From Planctomycetota bacterium (GTDB lineage: Bacteria > Planctomycetota > Planctomycetia > Gemmatales > Gemmataceae), in contig VGYC01000031.1 of assembly GCA_016873095.1 (NCBI GenBank), positions 1-48,539 of the forward strand: DNA of 48,539 bases. The letters are read 5' to 3'. Within the stretch, counting starts at the first letter, position 1, and each line of letters opens with the position of its first letter. Both the position numbers and the translations under genes were made by a program. This document shows, in pieces, positions 18,255-25,413 of this stretch. The notes under the pieces were generated by a model. That model ran no database searches. It was not told the origin of the DNA and saw nothing but the letters and a program-made list of their open reading frames with translations.

Positions 18255-18294
18255 CGACCGTTGCCCGGCTTCGCACGAAACCGGGCAACGGTCG
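18255..18294 (+). terminator. Strong hairpin downstream of the DUF1559 gene
   Basis: CGACCGTTGCCCGG (18255-18268) pairs perfectly with CCGGGCAACGGTCG (18281-18294) over 14 bp around a 12-base loop. There is no T-run after it, so it is either a terminator without a U tract or an mRNA-stabilising hairpin. It separates the DUF1559 gene from the selenoprotein gene group. Confidence 0.65.
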
Positions 18295-18316
18295 GATATG
18301 GTGCGAGAATCGATCC

Positions 18317-18691
18317 ATGCGCATCTCGATGAGTCTTGTCTGCGTGCTACTGGGCTCAGGTTGTGGGCGGTCACTGCCCCCGGCATCCGAGCCCGATGTC
18401 GCGCGCAAGTCACTGGAAACGGCGCTTGTCGCCTGGAAAAAGGGAGACACTCCCGAATCCCTGCAGCAAGCTCAGCCGCCAATACATTTCAACGAGCCCA
18501 GATGGCAGACAGGATGTCGCCTCGAAAGCTACAAGGTGCTCGCTCCGGAACCTTTTGGACGTGAAGTCAAGATGAGAGTCATGCTTTCCTACAAGACGAG
18601 TGACGGCGAGGCTCATGAGCACGAGACCGCCTATACCGTGGACACGGGCACGCGCATTGTCATCGGGCCTGCGGACTTCCTGGGGGATTGA
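18317..18691 (+). CDS. Small lipoprotein at the head of the selenoprotein operon
   Basis: A 124-residue protein beginning MRISMSLVCVLLGSGCGRS: a short signal with a plausible lipobox (LGSGC), so it is probably a lipoprotein anchored at Cys16. The mature part is soluble, with one further Cys (TGCRLESYKVL) and a beta-rich end (EVKMRVMLSYKTSDGEAHEH). No family was recognised. Its TGA stop (18689-18691) overlaps the ATG of the first deiodinase-like gene, so the two are coupled. It might deliver or receive electrons or ions for the selenoproteins, but the sequence does not say so. Confidence 0.7.
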   Translation: MRISMSLVCVLLGSGCGRSLPPASEPDVARKSLETALVAWKKGDTPESLQQAQPPIHFNEPRWQTGCRLESYKVLAPEPFGREVKMRVMLSYKTSDGEAHEHETAYTVDTGTRIVIGPADFLGD

Positions 18692-19875
18692 TGATGGTTC
18701 GGACTGGTCTTCTGCTAGCAGCCTGCACCATGTCTCTGCCGGTCACGCGAACGGCAGCCGGTGAGCCTGATTCTCTGCCGGCCGTCGTTTCAGCAACCGT
18801 GCGCCATGCCCCCACCTGGCTCACCGACGGCCTGGTCTGGGTCTGTGAACGAGAAGCCGTGCATCAACTCCTGCATGTTGTTTTGCACAGAAACGCCGGC
18901 AAGGACGGCGGCACGCGCTGGTATCGGCCAAGCCAGACGCGCTACACCTGGGAACGGCTGGCCAGACAACTGAGAGCAAGCGTCGATGAGCCGATTACCC
19001 GCGAGCAGTTCACGGGTCCTTCGGCGTGGTTCGATCTCCTCGATCGCGACCGCGACGGCAAGCTCACGCCGCGCGATCTGGACTGGTCGGAGGGCACCAG
19101 GCTTGGAGGCGCCAGCCAGCTCGCCAAGTCGCTGTTCTTCGCCATCGACGTCAATCGCGACGGCAAGGTCACGGCCGCGGAATGGCAAGCGTACATGAAG
19201 AAGCTGGGCCACGGCCGCGAAGAACTCGCCATCGACGATCTCATCCCGATCTTCATGAGCGAGCAGGTAAAGCCCGCCGTCGCCAGGACCAAGAATGGGC
19301 AGGTGGACCCGACCCTGCTCAGGGCGTTCATGGACGGCGACATTGGTTCCTGGTTTGAAGGGCCGGGTCTGGAAAGGCGAGCGCCCGATTTCACGCTCAA
19401 AACAGCCGATGGCAAATCGGCCATCACGCTGTCCGATTCGTTCGGCACAAAGCCGGTGGTGCTGATCTTCGGCAGCTTCACCTGACCGCCCTACCGATCC
19501 CAGTTTGGGGTCCTGGAGGACATCTATCGTCGGCACAGGGACAAGGTCGATTTCGTGGCCGTCTACGTCCGCGAGGCACATCCCAGCGACGGCTGGTGCC
19601 GGCGGAAGGATGCCATCAACAGCAAGATCGTCCAGCCGCGTAGCTACGGCGAACGCGCCGGCATCGCCAAGGCTTGCTGCACCGCGATGAAGGTGACCAT
19701 GCCGATGGTGGTGGACGCGATGGACGATCGCGTGGGGCATGCCTACAGCGGCATGCCGGATCGGCTTTATATCATCGACAAATGGGGCAAGGTGGCGTAC
19801 AAGGGCGGCCGTGGACCATTTGGCTTCAAGCCGGCCGAGATGGAGCAGTCATTGCTCATGATGCAGCTGGAATAA
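18691..19875 (+). CDS. EF-hand deiodinase-like selenoprotein (TGA 19483 = Sec265)
   Basis: Read through the in-frame TGA at 19483-19485, this is a 394-residue exported protein. Residues 1-24 form a signal peptide. Two canonical EF-hand loops follow: DRDRDGKLTPRD (118-129) and DVNRDGKVTAAE (153-164). Residues 230-394 form a thioredoxin-fold domain very like vertebrate iodothyronine deiodinases: VVLIFGSFT-U-PPYR (Dio: NFGSCT-U-PPF), AVYVREAHPSDGW with the catalytic-region His297 (Dio: EEAHxxDGW), then MPMVVDAMDDRVGHAYSGMP, DRLYIID and VAYKGGRGPFGF (Dio: LYKGKSGPW). Without readthrough the protein would end just before its catalytic residue. The start is ATG 18691 (or 18694) after a GGGGGA stretch; the lipoprotein stop overlaps it. 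The substrate is unknown; dehalogenation or peroxide reduction are possible. Confidence 0.9.
19483..19512 (+). promoter_or_regulatory. Candidate bacterial SECIS element at Sec265 codon
   Basis: The TGA (19483-19485) is followed 10 bases later by GATCCC (19496-19501), loop AGTTT, and GGGGTC (19507-19512). The 6-bp stem includes one T-G pair, and CC/GG pairs can extend it after a small bulge. The loop begins 17 nt after the TGA and has G in its second position, within the published bSECIS pattern (loop about 16-37 nt downstream, G among the first two loop bases). Confidence 0.7.
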
Positions 19876-19932
19876 TACGGCCGCCAGGTTGAGATTCGCC
19901 GCCAGGAGTGATTGGCTCGGAGGAGATGAGGC

Positions 19933-22548
19933 ATGAGACGCATCGCGCTTGCTTGCTTGGGCCTGGCTCTGCTCGCGACTGCCACGCCGGCCGCCGAACC
20001 GCCGGACTGGACAAGGTACGCTCAGCTTCCCAAGCTGCTCAAGCGCGCCGGCGACTGGGCGCTCGATCGTGAATTCACCCACATGCTCTTTTCCATGGCC
20101 AACACAGCCAGCATGATGGGCGGCCAGGGAGGCTGGTGGAAACCGGGCCAATCACGCTACGACTGGCACTGGCTGGCCGGCCGCCATGGCACCGACGACG
20201 AGGGCAAGATCAGCCGCGAACAGTTCACCGGCAGCGCCAGCCTTTTCAATCGCCTTGACCGCGATCGCGACGGCGTCATCACCGCCGCCGACCTCGACTG
20301 GTCAAGCAAGTCCGAATACCTCAAGCAAGGTCAGCAAAGCAACATGCTCTTCTACTTGCTTGACGCCAACAGCAATGGCCGCATCTCGAAAGAGGAATGG
20401 GTAAACGTCTTCGACCGGCTGGCCAAGGACAAAGGCTACATCTCGCAGGACGATGTCCGCGAGTTGTTTCGCAAGCCGACTGCGCTAGCGAAGGGCTCCA
20501 AAGCGGCCAAGAAAGAAGGTCATGCGGGGCCGTCGATGAAAGTGTTGCTCTATGGTCTACTCACGGGCGAACTGGGCTCAATGAACGAAGGCCCGCGCCT
20601 CAACCAGCCAGCGCCGGACTTCAAGCTGCCCACGCACGACGGCAAGCAGACCTACACGCTGTCGCAGTATCGGGGCAAGAAGCCGGTCGTGCTGATCTTC
20701 GGCAGCTTCACCTGAGGACCATTTCGATCCCAGTTTGGGGTCCTGGAAGACATGCACAATCGCTACAAGGACAAGGTGCAGTTCCTCGCCGTCTATGTTC
20801 GCGAGGCCCATCCCTCCGACGGCTGGGCATCGCCTGGCAACGAAAAGGTCGGCATCGCCTTTCTCCAGCCCAGGACGCTTGCCGAGCGTATCGGCGTGGC
20901 CCAGAAATGCTCCGCGGCTCTGGAGATCAACATGCCCCTGCTGGTCGATGACGTGAACGATCGCGTCGGCCATGCCTATAGCGGCATGCCGGACCGGCTG
21001 TACATCATCGACCGCGCTGGCAAGGTGGCCTACCAGGGTGGTCGGGGGCCCTTCGGCTTCAAGCCCGGCGAGATGGAACAAGCGGTCGCGATGTTGCTCC
21101 TCGATCAGGAATCGACGACGCCGCTGCCGCAGGGCCGTTTGCCGGCGCTGCAGAACAGCCAGGCCTGGAAACGATTGCCGGCCACGAACGACGAGTCCGC
21201 CATGTTGCCGGCCTGGGCACGCATGCTCGCCGGAGTCATGCCGAAGACCACGGCGCGGATGATCGAGCTGGACGCCATGCACCGCACTGGCACGCGACTC
21301 GACGCGAAGCTCCGCGCCATGATGCGCTGGTCGGCCGCCGATGAAAACCAGTGCGCCGCCGGCCGGGCCTTCGCTGAACGCGATCTGCGCGACGCGGGAA
21401 TGAGTGACAGCGAGTTGCACGCCTTCACCTCCGGCGGCGTGCGCACGCGCAGTGCCAGGGAAGGAGCGGCGCTCGCCTTCGCGCGCAAGATGATGCGCGC
21501 CGCGCATGCGGTTACCGACGCGGAGGTCAAGTTCCTCAATGACCAGTTCGGCGAGAAGCAGCTGGTAGCCATGGTGGCGCTGCTGGCGCACGCCAGCTTC
21601 CAGGACCGCATGTTGCTGGCGCTGGACGCGCCGGCGGAAAAGTCGCCCCCGTTGCTGGCGAAGTTCGCGAGGCCCAAGCGGACCGACAAGAAGTCCCTTG
21701 ACAAGAAGTCCCTTGACAAGACGTCCCTTGACAAGAAGTCGCTTGACAAGAAGTCCCTTGACAAGAAGTCGCTTGACAAGAAGTCGCTTGACAAGAAGTC
21801 GCTTGACAAGAAAGCGCTTGACAAGAAAGCGAAGTCGCAGGCGTCGTCCGGTCCGGTCGTGGCCCTGCCCCCCAGGGCCACGACTCGCCCGCCCGGCGGC
21901 GTCTCGGTGGTCGACCCGCAATGGCGGGCGCTCGGCGTCATGGACCTGCGCAGCAAGATGGATGCGCAAAAATCGCGCCCGCCGCGCATTCGCGTCCCGA
22001 CCAACGATGAGCTGCGCAAGGCCGTGCCCGGGGAGCATCGCATGGCCAAGGGCTCCAAGGTTGTCTGGAGCCAGGTGTGCTACGGCTACCAGCCGGCGCT
22101 GACGGACGCCTGGTTCAGTAGCGTGAGCACCTTCCGCGAAGAGGCCAAGCTCGACCGTGTGCTGCAGACCAGCATGTTCTGGGTGGTGACGCGGGCCTTG
22201 CAGTGCTTCTACTGAATGGGCCACTGTGAAATGAATCTCGCGGTCGCGGGACTCAAGAAAGACGAGATCGCTGACCGGACCGAACGGCTGGCCAGCGGCG
22301 ACTGGTCGAGCTTCACGCCGGCGGAACAAGCGGCATTCGTGTTCGCGCGCAAGCAGGCCGGCAACCCTGCAAGCATAACCGCCGCCGACCTGCAAGCGCT
22401 GGAGAAGCATTTCGGCAAGGCCGGCGCGTGGCAAGTGGTGTGGTGGTCGGCGCGTTGCCACTACATGACGCGCGTGGCCGACGCTTTCCAGCTGCCGCTG
22501 GAGAGCGAGAACGTCTTCATGGAGCGGAAAAAAGAGAAGCGCGAATAG
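19933..22548 (+). CDS. Double-Sec protein: EF-hand, deiodinase-like and AhpD-like domains (TGA 20713 = Sec261, TGA 22213 = Sec761)
   Basis: Two in-frame TGA codons split one 871-residue protein. Order: signal peptide (1-21); EF-hand loops DRDRDGVITAAD (109-120) and DANSNGRISKEE (144-155); deiodinase-like domain (about 225-395) with FGSFT-U-GPFR (Sec261) and REAHPSDGW (His292); a first AhpD/carboxymuconolactone decarboxylase-like helical domain (about 420-565) whose active-site motif is degenerate (NQCAAGRAFAE, one Cys only); nine KSLDK-type repeats (587-631); and a second AhpD-like domain with ALQC-F-Y-U-M-G-H-C-E (Cys758, Sec761, His764). AhpD relatives use CxxC there as the peroxidase/disulfide pair. 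The frame is unbroken on both sides of each TGA. ATG 19933 follows AGGAG..GAGG. Likely a periplasmic redox enzyme; substrate unknown. Confidence 0.88.
20713..20742 (+). promoter_or_regulatory. Candidate bacterial SECIS element at Sec261 codon
   Basis: The same hairpin as in the upstream paralogue: GATCCC (20726-20731), loop AGTTT, GGGGTC (20737-20742), at the same 10-base distance from the TGA. A 23-nt stretch covering the hairpin is identical in both genes although the codons between TGA and hairpin differ (CCGCCCTACC against GGACCATTTC). Confidence 0.72.
21691..21825 (+). repeat. Nine tandem 15-bp repeats encoding (K/T)(S/A)LDK
   Basis: Nine in-frame 15-bp units, consensus AAGTCSCTTGACAAG, encode a Lys/Asp-rich linker between the two AhpD-like domains of the double-Sec protein. 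Units differ mainly at the third base of the Ser codon (TCC/TCG); unit 3 begins ACG (Thr) and unit 9 has GCG (Ala). The unit number is likely to vary by slippage. Confidence 0.95.
22213..22255 (+). promoter_or_regulatory. Candidate bacterial SECIS element at Sec761 codon
   Basis: After the TGA (22213-22215), TCTCGC (22236-22241) pairs with GCGGGA (22246-22251) around loop GGTC, and TGA/TCA (22232-22234 with 22253-22255) extend the stem across an A-C mismatch. The loop begins 27 nt after the TGA and starts with GG. The sequence is unrelated to the other two hairpins, so the match to the bSECIS pattern is independent. Confidence 0.62.
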
Positions 22549-22558
22549 CCCGATGGGT

Positions 22559-22601
22559 GTCGAGCACAGCCGCCTACTTGGCTCGACTTTTGCCCTTTTT
22601 A
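22559..22601 (+). terminator. Rho-independent-type terminator after the double-Sec gene
   Basis: GTCGAGC (22559-22565) pairs with GCTCGAC (22581-22587) and is followed by TTTTGCCCTTTTT. It begins 11 bp after the stop at 22548, consistent with the end of the lipoprotein-selenoprotein transcript. Confidence 0.6.
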
Positions 22602-22620
22602 GCCCGTCTACGCTGCCGGA

Positions 22621-22872
22621 GCCAGGCTTGTTAGCAAGGCCGCTCGCAAACGTGGCGGACAGCCTCTGAGCTACTACTTGCTGCGCGCGTACGAAGACGC
22701 CAACGCCGAGGTGCGGCTGGACTACTGGTACACGGACGAGGGCCAGCGGGACATCGTCAAGCGCTACAGCGACCTGGCCGGCACCAGCTTGGTGGCCGTG
22801 TCGGACTACGACTACGACTGGGAAGGGCGCCTGACGAGGCTGGTGCACAAGGACATTCCCTATTGCCCGTAA
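22621..22872 (+). pseudogene. RHS/YD-repeat protein remnant
   Basis: The frame reads ...GGQPLSYYLLRAYEDANAEV, YTDEGQRDIVKRYSDLAG, YDYDWEGRLTRLVHKD and stops at 22872. The spacing of Tyr-Asp and Gly-Arg-Leu-Thr motifs matches RHS/YD-repeat proteins, large secreted toxins or surface proteins. Only about 84 codons survive, with no start and no C-terminal cap, so this is a leftover of a much larger gene. Confidence 0.6.
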
Positions 22873-23014
22873 ACTGTCCTGATACGGATTCCTCTTCTCT
22901 GTTCGAGAGAACCCGTAAGTGACCGTGCTGTCATCTTCGTGTCATCTTCGGCAACATCCGTGGCCCGGCATCCTTCTCTTGCCGCCGGCGCTGGCCTGGG
23001 CGATAATGGCGGAC

Positions 23015-23430
23015 ATGCCGCGCACAGCCCGGGCAGACGTTGGCGGGTACTGCTACCATGTGATCACGGTCCTGCGCTACATCGAACGGAATGCGTTGCG
23101 TGCGGCACTGGTCGGCCGGGCGGAGGAGTGGGCCTGGTCAAGCTTGCCCTGGTGGTTGAACCCTGGGTCGCTGCCCTTCCTGGATCCCGGCCCGGTGCCA
23201 CGGCCGGCCGACTGGCTGGAGCATGTCAATCGCCCGGCGACGGAACAGGAATTGGAACGGCTGCGGCACAGCGTTCAGCGGGGTTGCCCGTACGGTCGTA
23301 CGGTGCTGACCTGTGGGTACGGCAAACCGCCAGCGACCTCGGCCTGGACACAACCCTCCGCAGTCGCGGCTGACCAAGAAAACGGCACGAGACTGCGCGG
23401 CATCCGGCAGTGCTGTTCGAGGAGGAATAG
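23015..23430 (+). pseudogene. REP-associated tyrosine transposase, internally deleted
   Basis: MPRTARADVGGYCYHVI is the usual N-terminus of Y1/REP-associated transposases (TnpA-REP), but the next residues VLRYIERNALRAALV belong near the C-terminus, so the middle (with the catalytic Tyr and most of the HUH fold) is missing. The C-terminal part continues DPGPVPRPADWLEHVNRP, then shifts frame near 23290 to LWVRQTASDLGLDTTLRSRG. There CGA appears mutated to TGA before PRKRHETARHPAVLFEEE, ending at 23430. One deletion, one frameshift and one nonsense change make it inactive. Confidence 0.75.
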
Positions 23431-23976
23431 GGAATGTCCCGGGAATGTCCCATTTGATTCTCTTCGTCGAGCCGCGACAATACTAGGACGCTTGCCAGCG
23501 CTTCGCCCACTCCGCCCAGGAGAGCCCAGTTGGCGCCGGCAAGATGAGCCCGTGCATTTGAATGATCGTACTGGCCGACGTTGCGGTACGGCTGAATTTC
23601 TAGGGCGCGACGAGGATCACGCCGTGGCCTCCTCCCAACCCCGCCGGGGCGCAGGGGAGAGCCCAGGACAGGTACGACACCGTGACGCTGCCTCGCGCAA
23701 TCGGGAAGCCGCAAAGCAACCTGGCCGACCCCGCAGATGTGTTTGGTGCAGCACGCGCGCGAACGGTTGCAACCGCAACCCATCGCTGACAACGACGTGA
23801 CACCCGGGCGCCGCAACCACGAACCATGAAACACGCCGACGCAGCCTGGAGCGCACACTCACGGATTCGTCCTGAAGACCGCAAGGACGCCGGATGAAAA
23901 AACCAGAAATCATCCCTCACTCAGGGTGCGCGCTCTTGACTTGTGGGCCATAGATGTGTTAGCCGCGGCCGACACC
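23431..23976. other. Degenerate region without a convincing gene
   Basis: This 546-bp stretch has overlapping short ORFs on both strands, none with protein-like composition or recognised motifs. A short GGAATGTCCCG / GGGAATGTCCC direct doublet lies at about 23430-23455. A GTTAGCC heptamer at 23958-23964 resembles an integron core site, but no partner arm was found. Confidence 0.45.
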
Positions 23977-24501
23977 CTACTCGAACATCTCGTCCGCGGG
24001 AATCAACCCCGACTCTACCGCCTTATCGTAGACGGCCGGGGGCACTATTACCAGGAACATGAGCTGATCGTTTGTCGGAAGGACAATGAACCGCTCTTCA
24101 CGGCCGCTCGCTTCTAGGGCATGATTCACCACATCCAAGACACCTTGTTCGAACCAATCTGTTTCGAAGGGTACGACGCAGGAAAAAACTTTGCCCTTAT
24201 GGCGAAACGATACGCTGATGGACGTTGTGCGGCCCTTCTTGACCATTTCCGCTTTGATCTGGGTAGGTTGAAAGATATCGTTGGAATCCTTCGCCAGATT
24301 CTTTAGCAACTCGCAATACGATTCGGGGCCGTCGATGCACTCTGAGTCTAACGCGGTTTGGTTCAGCGCGAGATGCACCCAATCCGGGCTGGACTTGAAG
24401 CCCTTCTTGAACCGATCGCGAATCTCGGCATGCAGCTGCTTCGGCACGTATTTCAGCCAACCGATTTTCGTCAACTTTGTCCAGTACGTTTGTTCGGTCA
24501 C
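23977..24501 (-). CDS. Orphan protein in attC-bounded cassette
   Basis: A 174-residue soluble protein starting at GTG 24501. Segments such as YWTKLTKIGWLKYVPKQLHA, DWVHLALNQTALDSECIDGP, FSCVVPFETDWFEQGVLDVV and ERFIVLPTNDQLMFLVIVPP look like a genuine mixed alpha/beta domain, with more Lys, Asn, Ile and Phe than neighbouring genes, suggesting foreign origin. No family was recognised. It begins 20 bp after an attC-like site, as cassette genes do. Toxin-immunity or phage-defence roles are common for such genes, but nothing in the sequence proves either. Confidence 0.7.
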   Translation of the reverse strand: MTEQTYWTKLTKIGWLKYVPKQLHAEIRDRFKKGFKSSPDWVHLALNQTALDSECIDGPESYCELLKNLAKDSNDIFQPTQIKAEMVKKGRTTSISVSFRHKGKVFSCVVPFETDWFEQGVLDVVNHALEASGREERFIVLPTNDQLMFLVIVPPAVYDKAVESGLIPADEMFE

Positions 24502-24520
24502 GGCAGCACCAACGTATAGC

Positions 24521-24615
24521 GGCTAACGACTCGCTCAGCCGCCGCGGCCCTCGCTGAGCTGAATACCTCGGAATCACAAAATGGGACGCGGTCGGTCTGC
24601 AGCGACTGGTTCGGC
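24521..24615 (-). other. attC-like integron recombination site
   Basis: On the minus strand the 95-bp site starts GCCGAAC (24615-24609) and ends GTTAGCC (24527-24521), matching the R boxes RYYYAAC/GTTRRRY with one mismatch each. After an unpaired three-base spacer on each side (CAG and GTC), the arms pair as TCGCT/AGCGA, CAG/CTG, CCG/CGG and CCGCG/CGCGG, with single unpaired bases G, A and A on the left arm only. Imperfect arms with extrahelical bases and an unpaired central spacer are the structural hallmark of attC. It lies 6 bp after one minus-strand gene and 20 bp before the next. Confidence 0.6.
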
Positions 24616-24621
24616 GTGCCT

Positions 24622-24957
24622 TCAGTCCCGCGACCGCGACCACACCAACTCCGGTTCGTATTCGTTCGGGAACTGGATCACCTCGGCGTCCTCGCCGAAT
24701 ACGTCCCAGTATGCCTGCAGCCTTGCCCCGCACCGGCCGCACTCGGCGCACCACCACGCTCCGCCGGCGATCCCGCCGCTAGCCTTGCAGCCGCTCCACA
24801 TGCCACCGCTCTCTGGGATGCGGGCCACGGGCTCGCCGCATTCCGGGCAGGTATGCGGCGGGGTCGGTTGGGGTGCCCCACGCTTCGGTTCGCCCGGTGG
24901 GCCGTCGGGTTCCGCGAGCAACAAGTCCGCAGCCAGTTGCTCCAGATCGTCAGGCAT
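24622..24957 (-). CDS. Zinc-ribbon-containing orphan protein (cassette gene)
   Basis: About 111 residues from ATG 24957 (an in-frame ATG at 25008 would add 17). The acidic N-terminus MPDDLEQLAADLLLAEPDGP is followed by a Pro-rich linker, then CPECGEPVARIPE and CAECGRCGARLQ, two Cys pairs fit for one zinc, and an acidic Trp/Tyr-rich tail. No family was recognised. The stop lies 6 bp before the attC-like site on the same strand, the normal position of a cassette gene. Confidence 0.55.
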   Translation of the reverse strand: MPDDLEQLAADLLLAEPDGPPGEPKRGAPQPTPPHTCPECGEPVARIPESGGMWSGCKASGGIAGGAWWCAECGRCGARLQAYWDVFGEDAEVIQFPNEYEPELVWSRSRD

Positions 24958-25063
24958 CTCAAGCCCCTTGCTCGCCGAACATGTGATTCTGTATTCCCTG
25001 GAAGACATATTACCCGTCGGCGTGGGCGTGGGTCAAGGAGCTAGGTGATGGCCAGGAAATGGC

Positions 25064-25091
25064 TTGCATCTATTATGTACGTTTGTATAGT
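25064..25091 (+). promoter_or_regulatory. Candidate promoter in the accessory strip
   Basis: TTGCAT (25064-25069), a 16-base spacer, then TATAGT (25086-25091) in an AT-rich patch that contrasts with the GC-rich surroundings. A small possible gene starts 30 bp downstream. Confidence 0.4.
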
Positions 25092-25121
25092 ATAGGGAAT
25101 TGTGAATGCAGGAGATGCCAC

Positions 25122-25397
25122 ATGTGTTTTCGGCCAACTTTGAAGAAACTCAGACAATCGCAGCGACAACGGCGTCGTCGTGCCCGATTTGTCACATGCT
25201 GGTCATCCGTGTCATGCTGCCGCGCCCGGCCAAGATGTGCCACAGCCAGTCGGCCTGCGGCCGGTCCATCGCCACAACGTATTGTCTGCACACAACTTGC
25301 GATGGCCTGGCGCTCTTGGATTTCGCCTTGGGCCTGGAAAAAAAGGTGTCACATTCGGGTGGCGCGCGCTGACATGAATATCAATTGTCATCTCTAG
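25122..25397 (+). pseudogene. Possible decayed small Cys-containing ORF
   Basis: ATG 25122 (MCFRPTLKKLRQ) has AGGAG eight bases upstream and a candidate promoter before it, so an expressed start is plausible. Past the first dozen residues this frame becomes Arg/Cys/Trp-rich and not protein-like, while another frame shows CPICHMLVIRVMLPRPAKMC, which looks like a zinc-ribbon. A frameshift in a small zinc protein would explain both. This is a weak call. Confidence 0.25.
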
Positions 25398-25413
25398 TGC
25401 CTCGTCAAAGCTA

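Noticed and set aside
19483-19485. TGA as an ordinary stop ending a 264-residue protein
   Set aside because: The frame continues with strong deiodinase similarity and paralogue conservation directly after it; an ordinary stop would remove the catalytic half.
21691-21825. CRISPR-like or satellite array
   Set aside because: The 15-bp units are contiguous with no spacers and stay in frame inside a gene, so they are a coding linker.
20578-22848. Long minus-strand ORF of about 756 codons
   Set aside because: It is the shadow of the high-GC selenoprotein gene; its composition is Arg/His/Gly-rich and no family fits.
23364-23375. TGA in the REP transposase remnant as another Sec codon
   Set aside because: The expected residue is Arg (GRPRKR), so CGA to TGA is a nonsense mutation in a gene already deleted and frameshifted.
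23600-23920. Overlapping minus-strand ORFs of about 100 codons
   Set aside because: No motifs, no ribosome binding site, and several frames are open at once, as expected for GC-rich non-coding DNA.
23958-23964. A second attC site at a GTTAGCC heptamer
   Set aside because: No complementary arm with a matching R box was found on either side.
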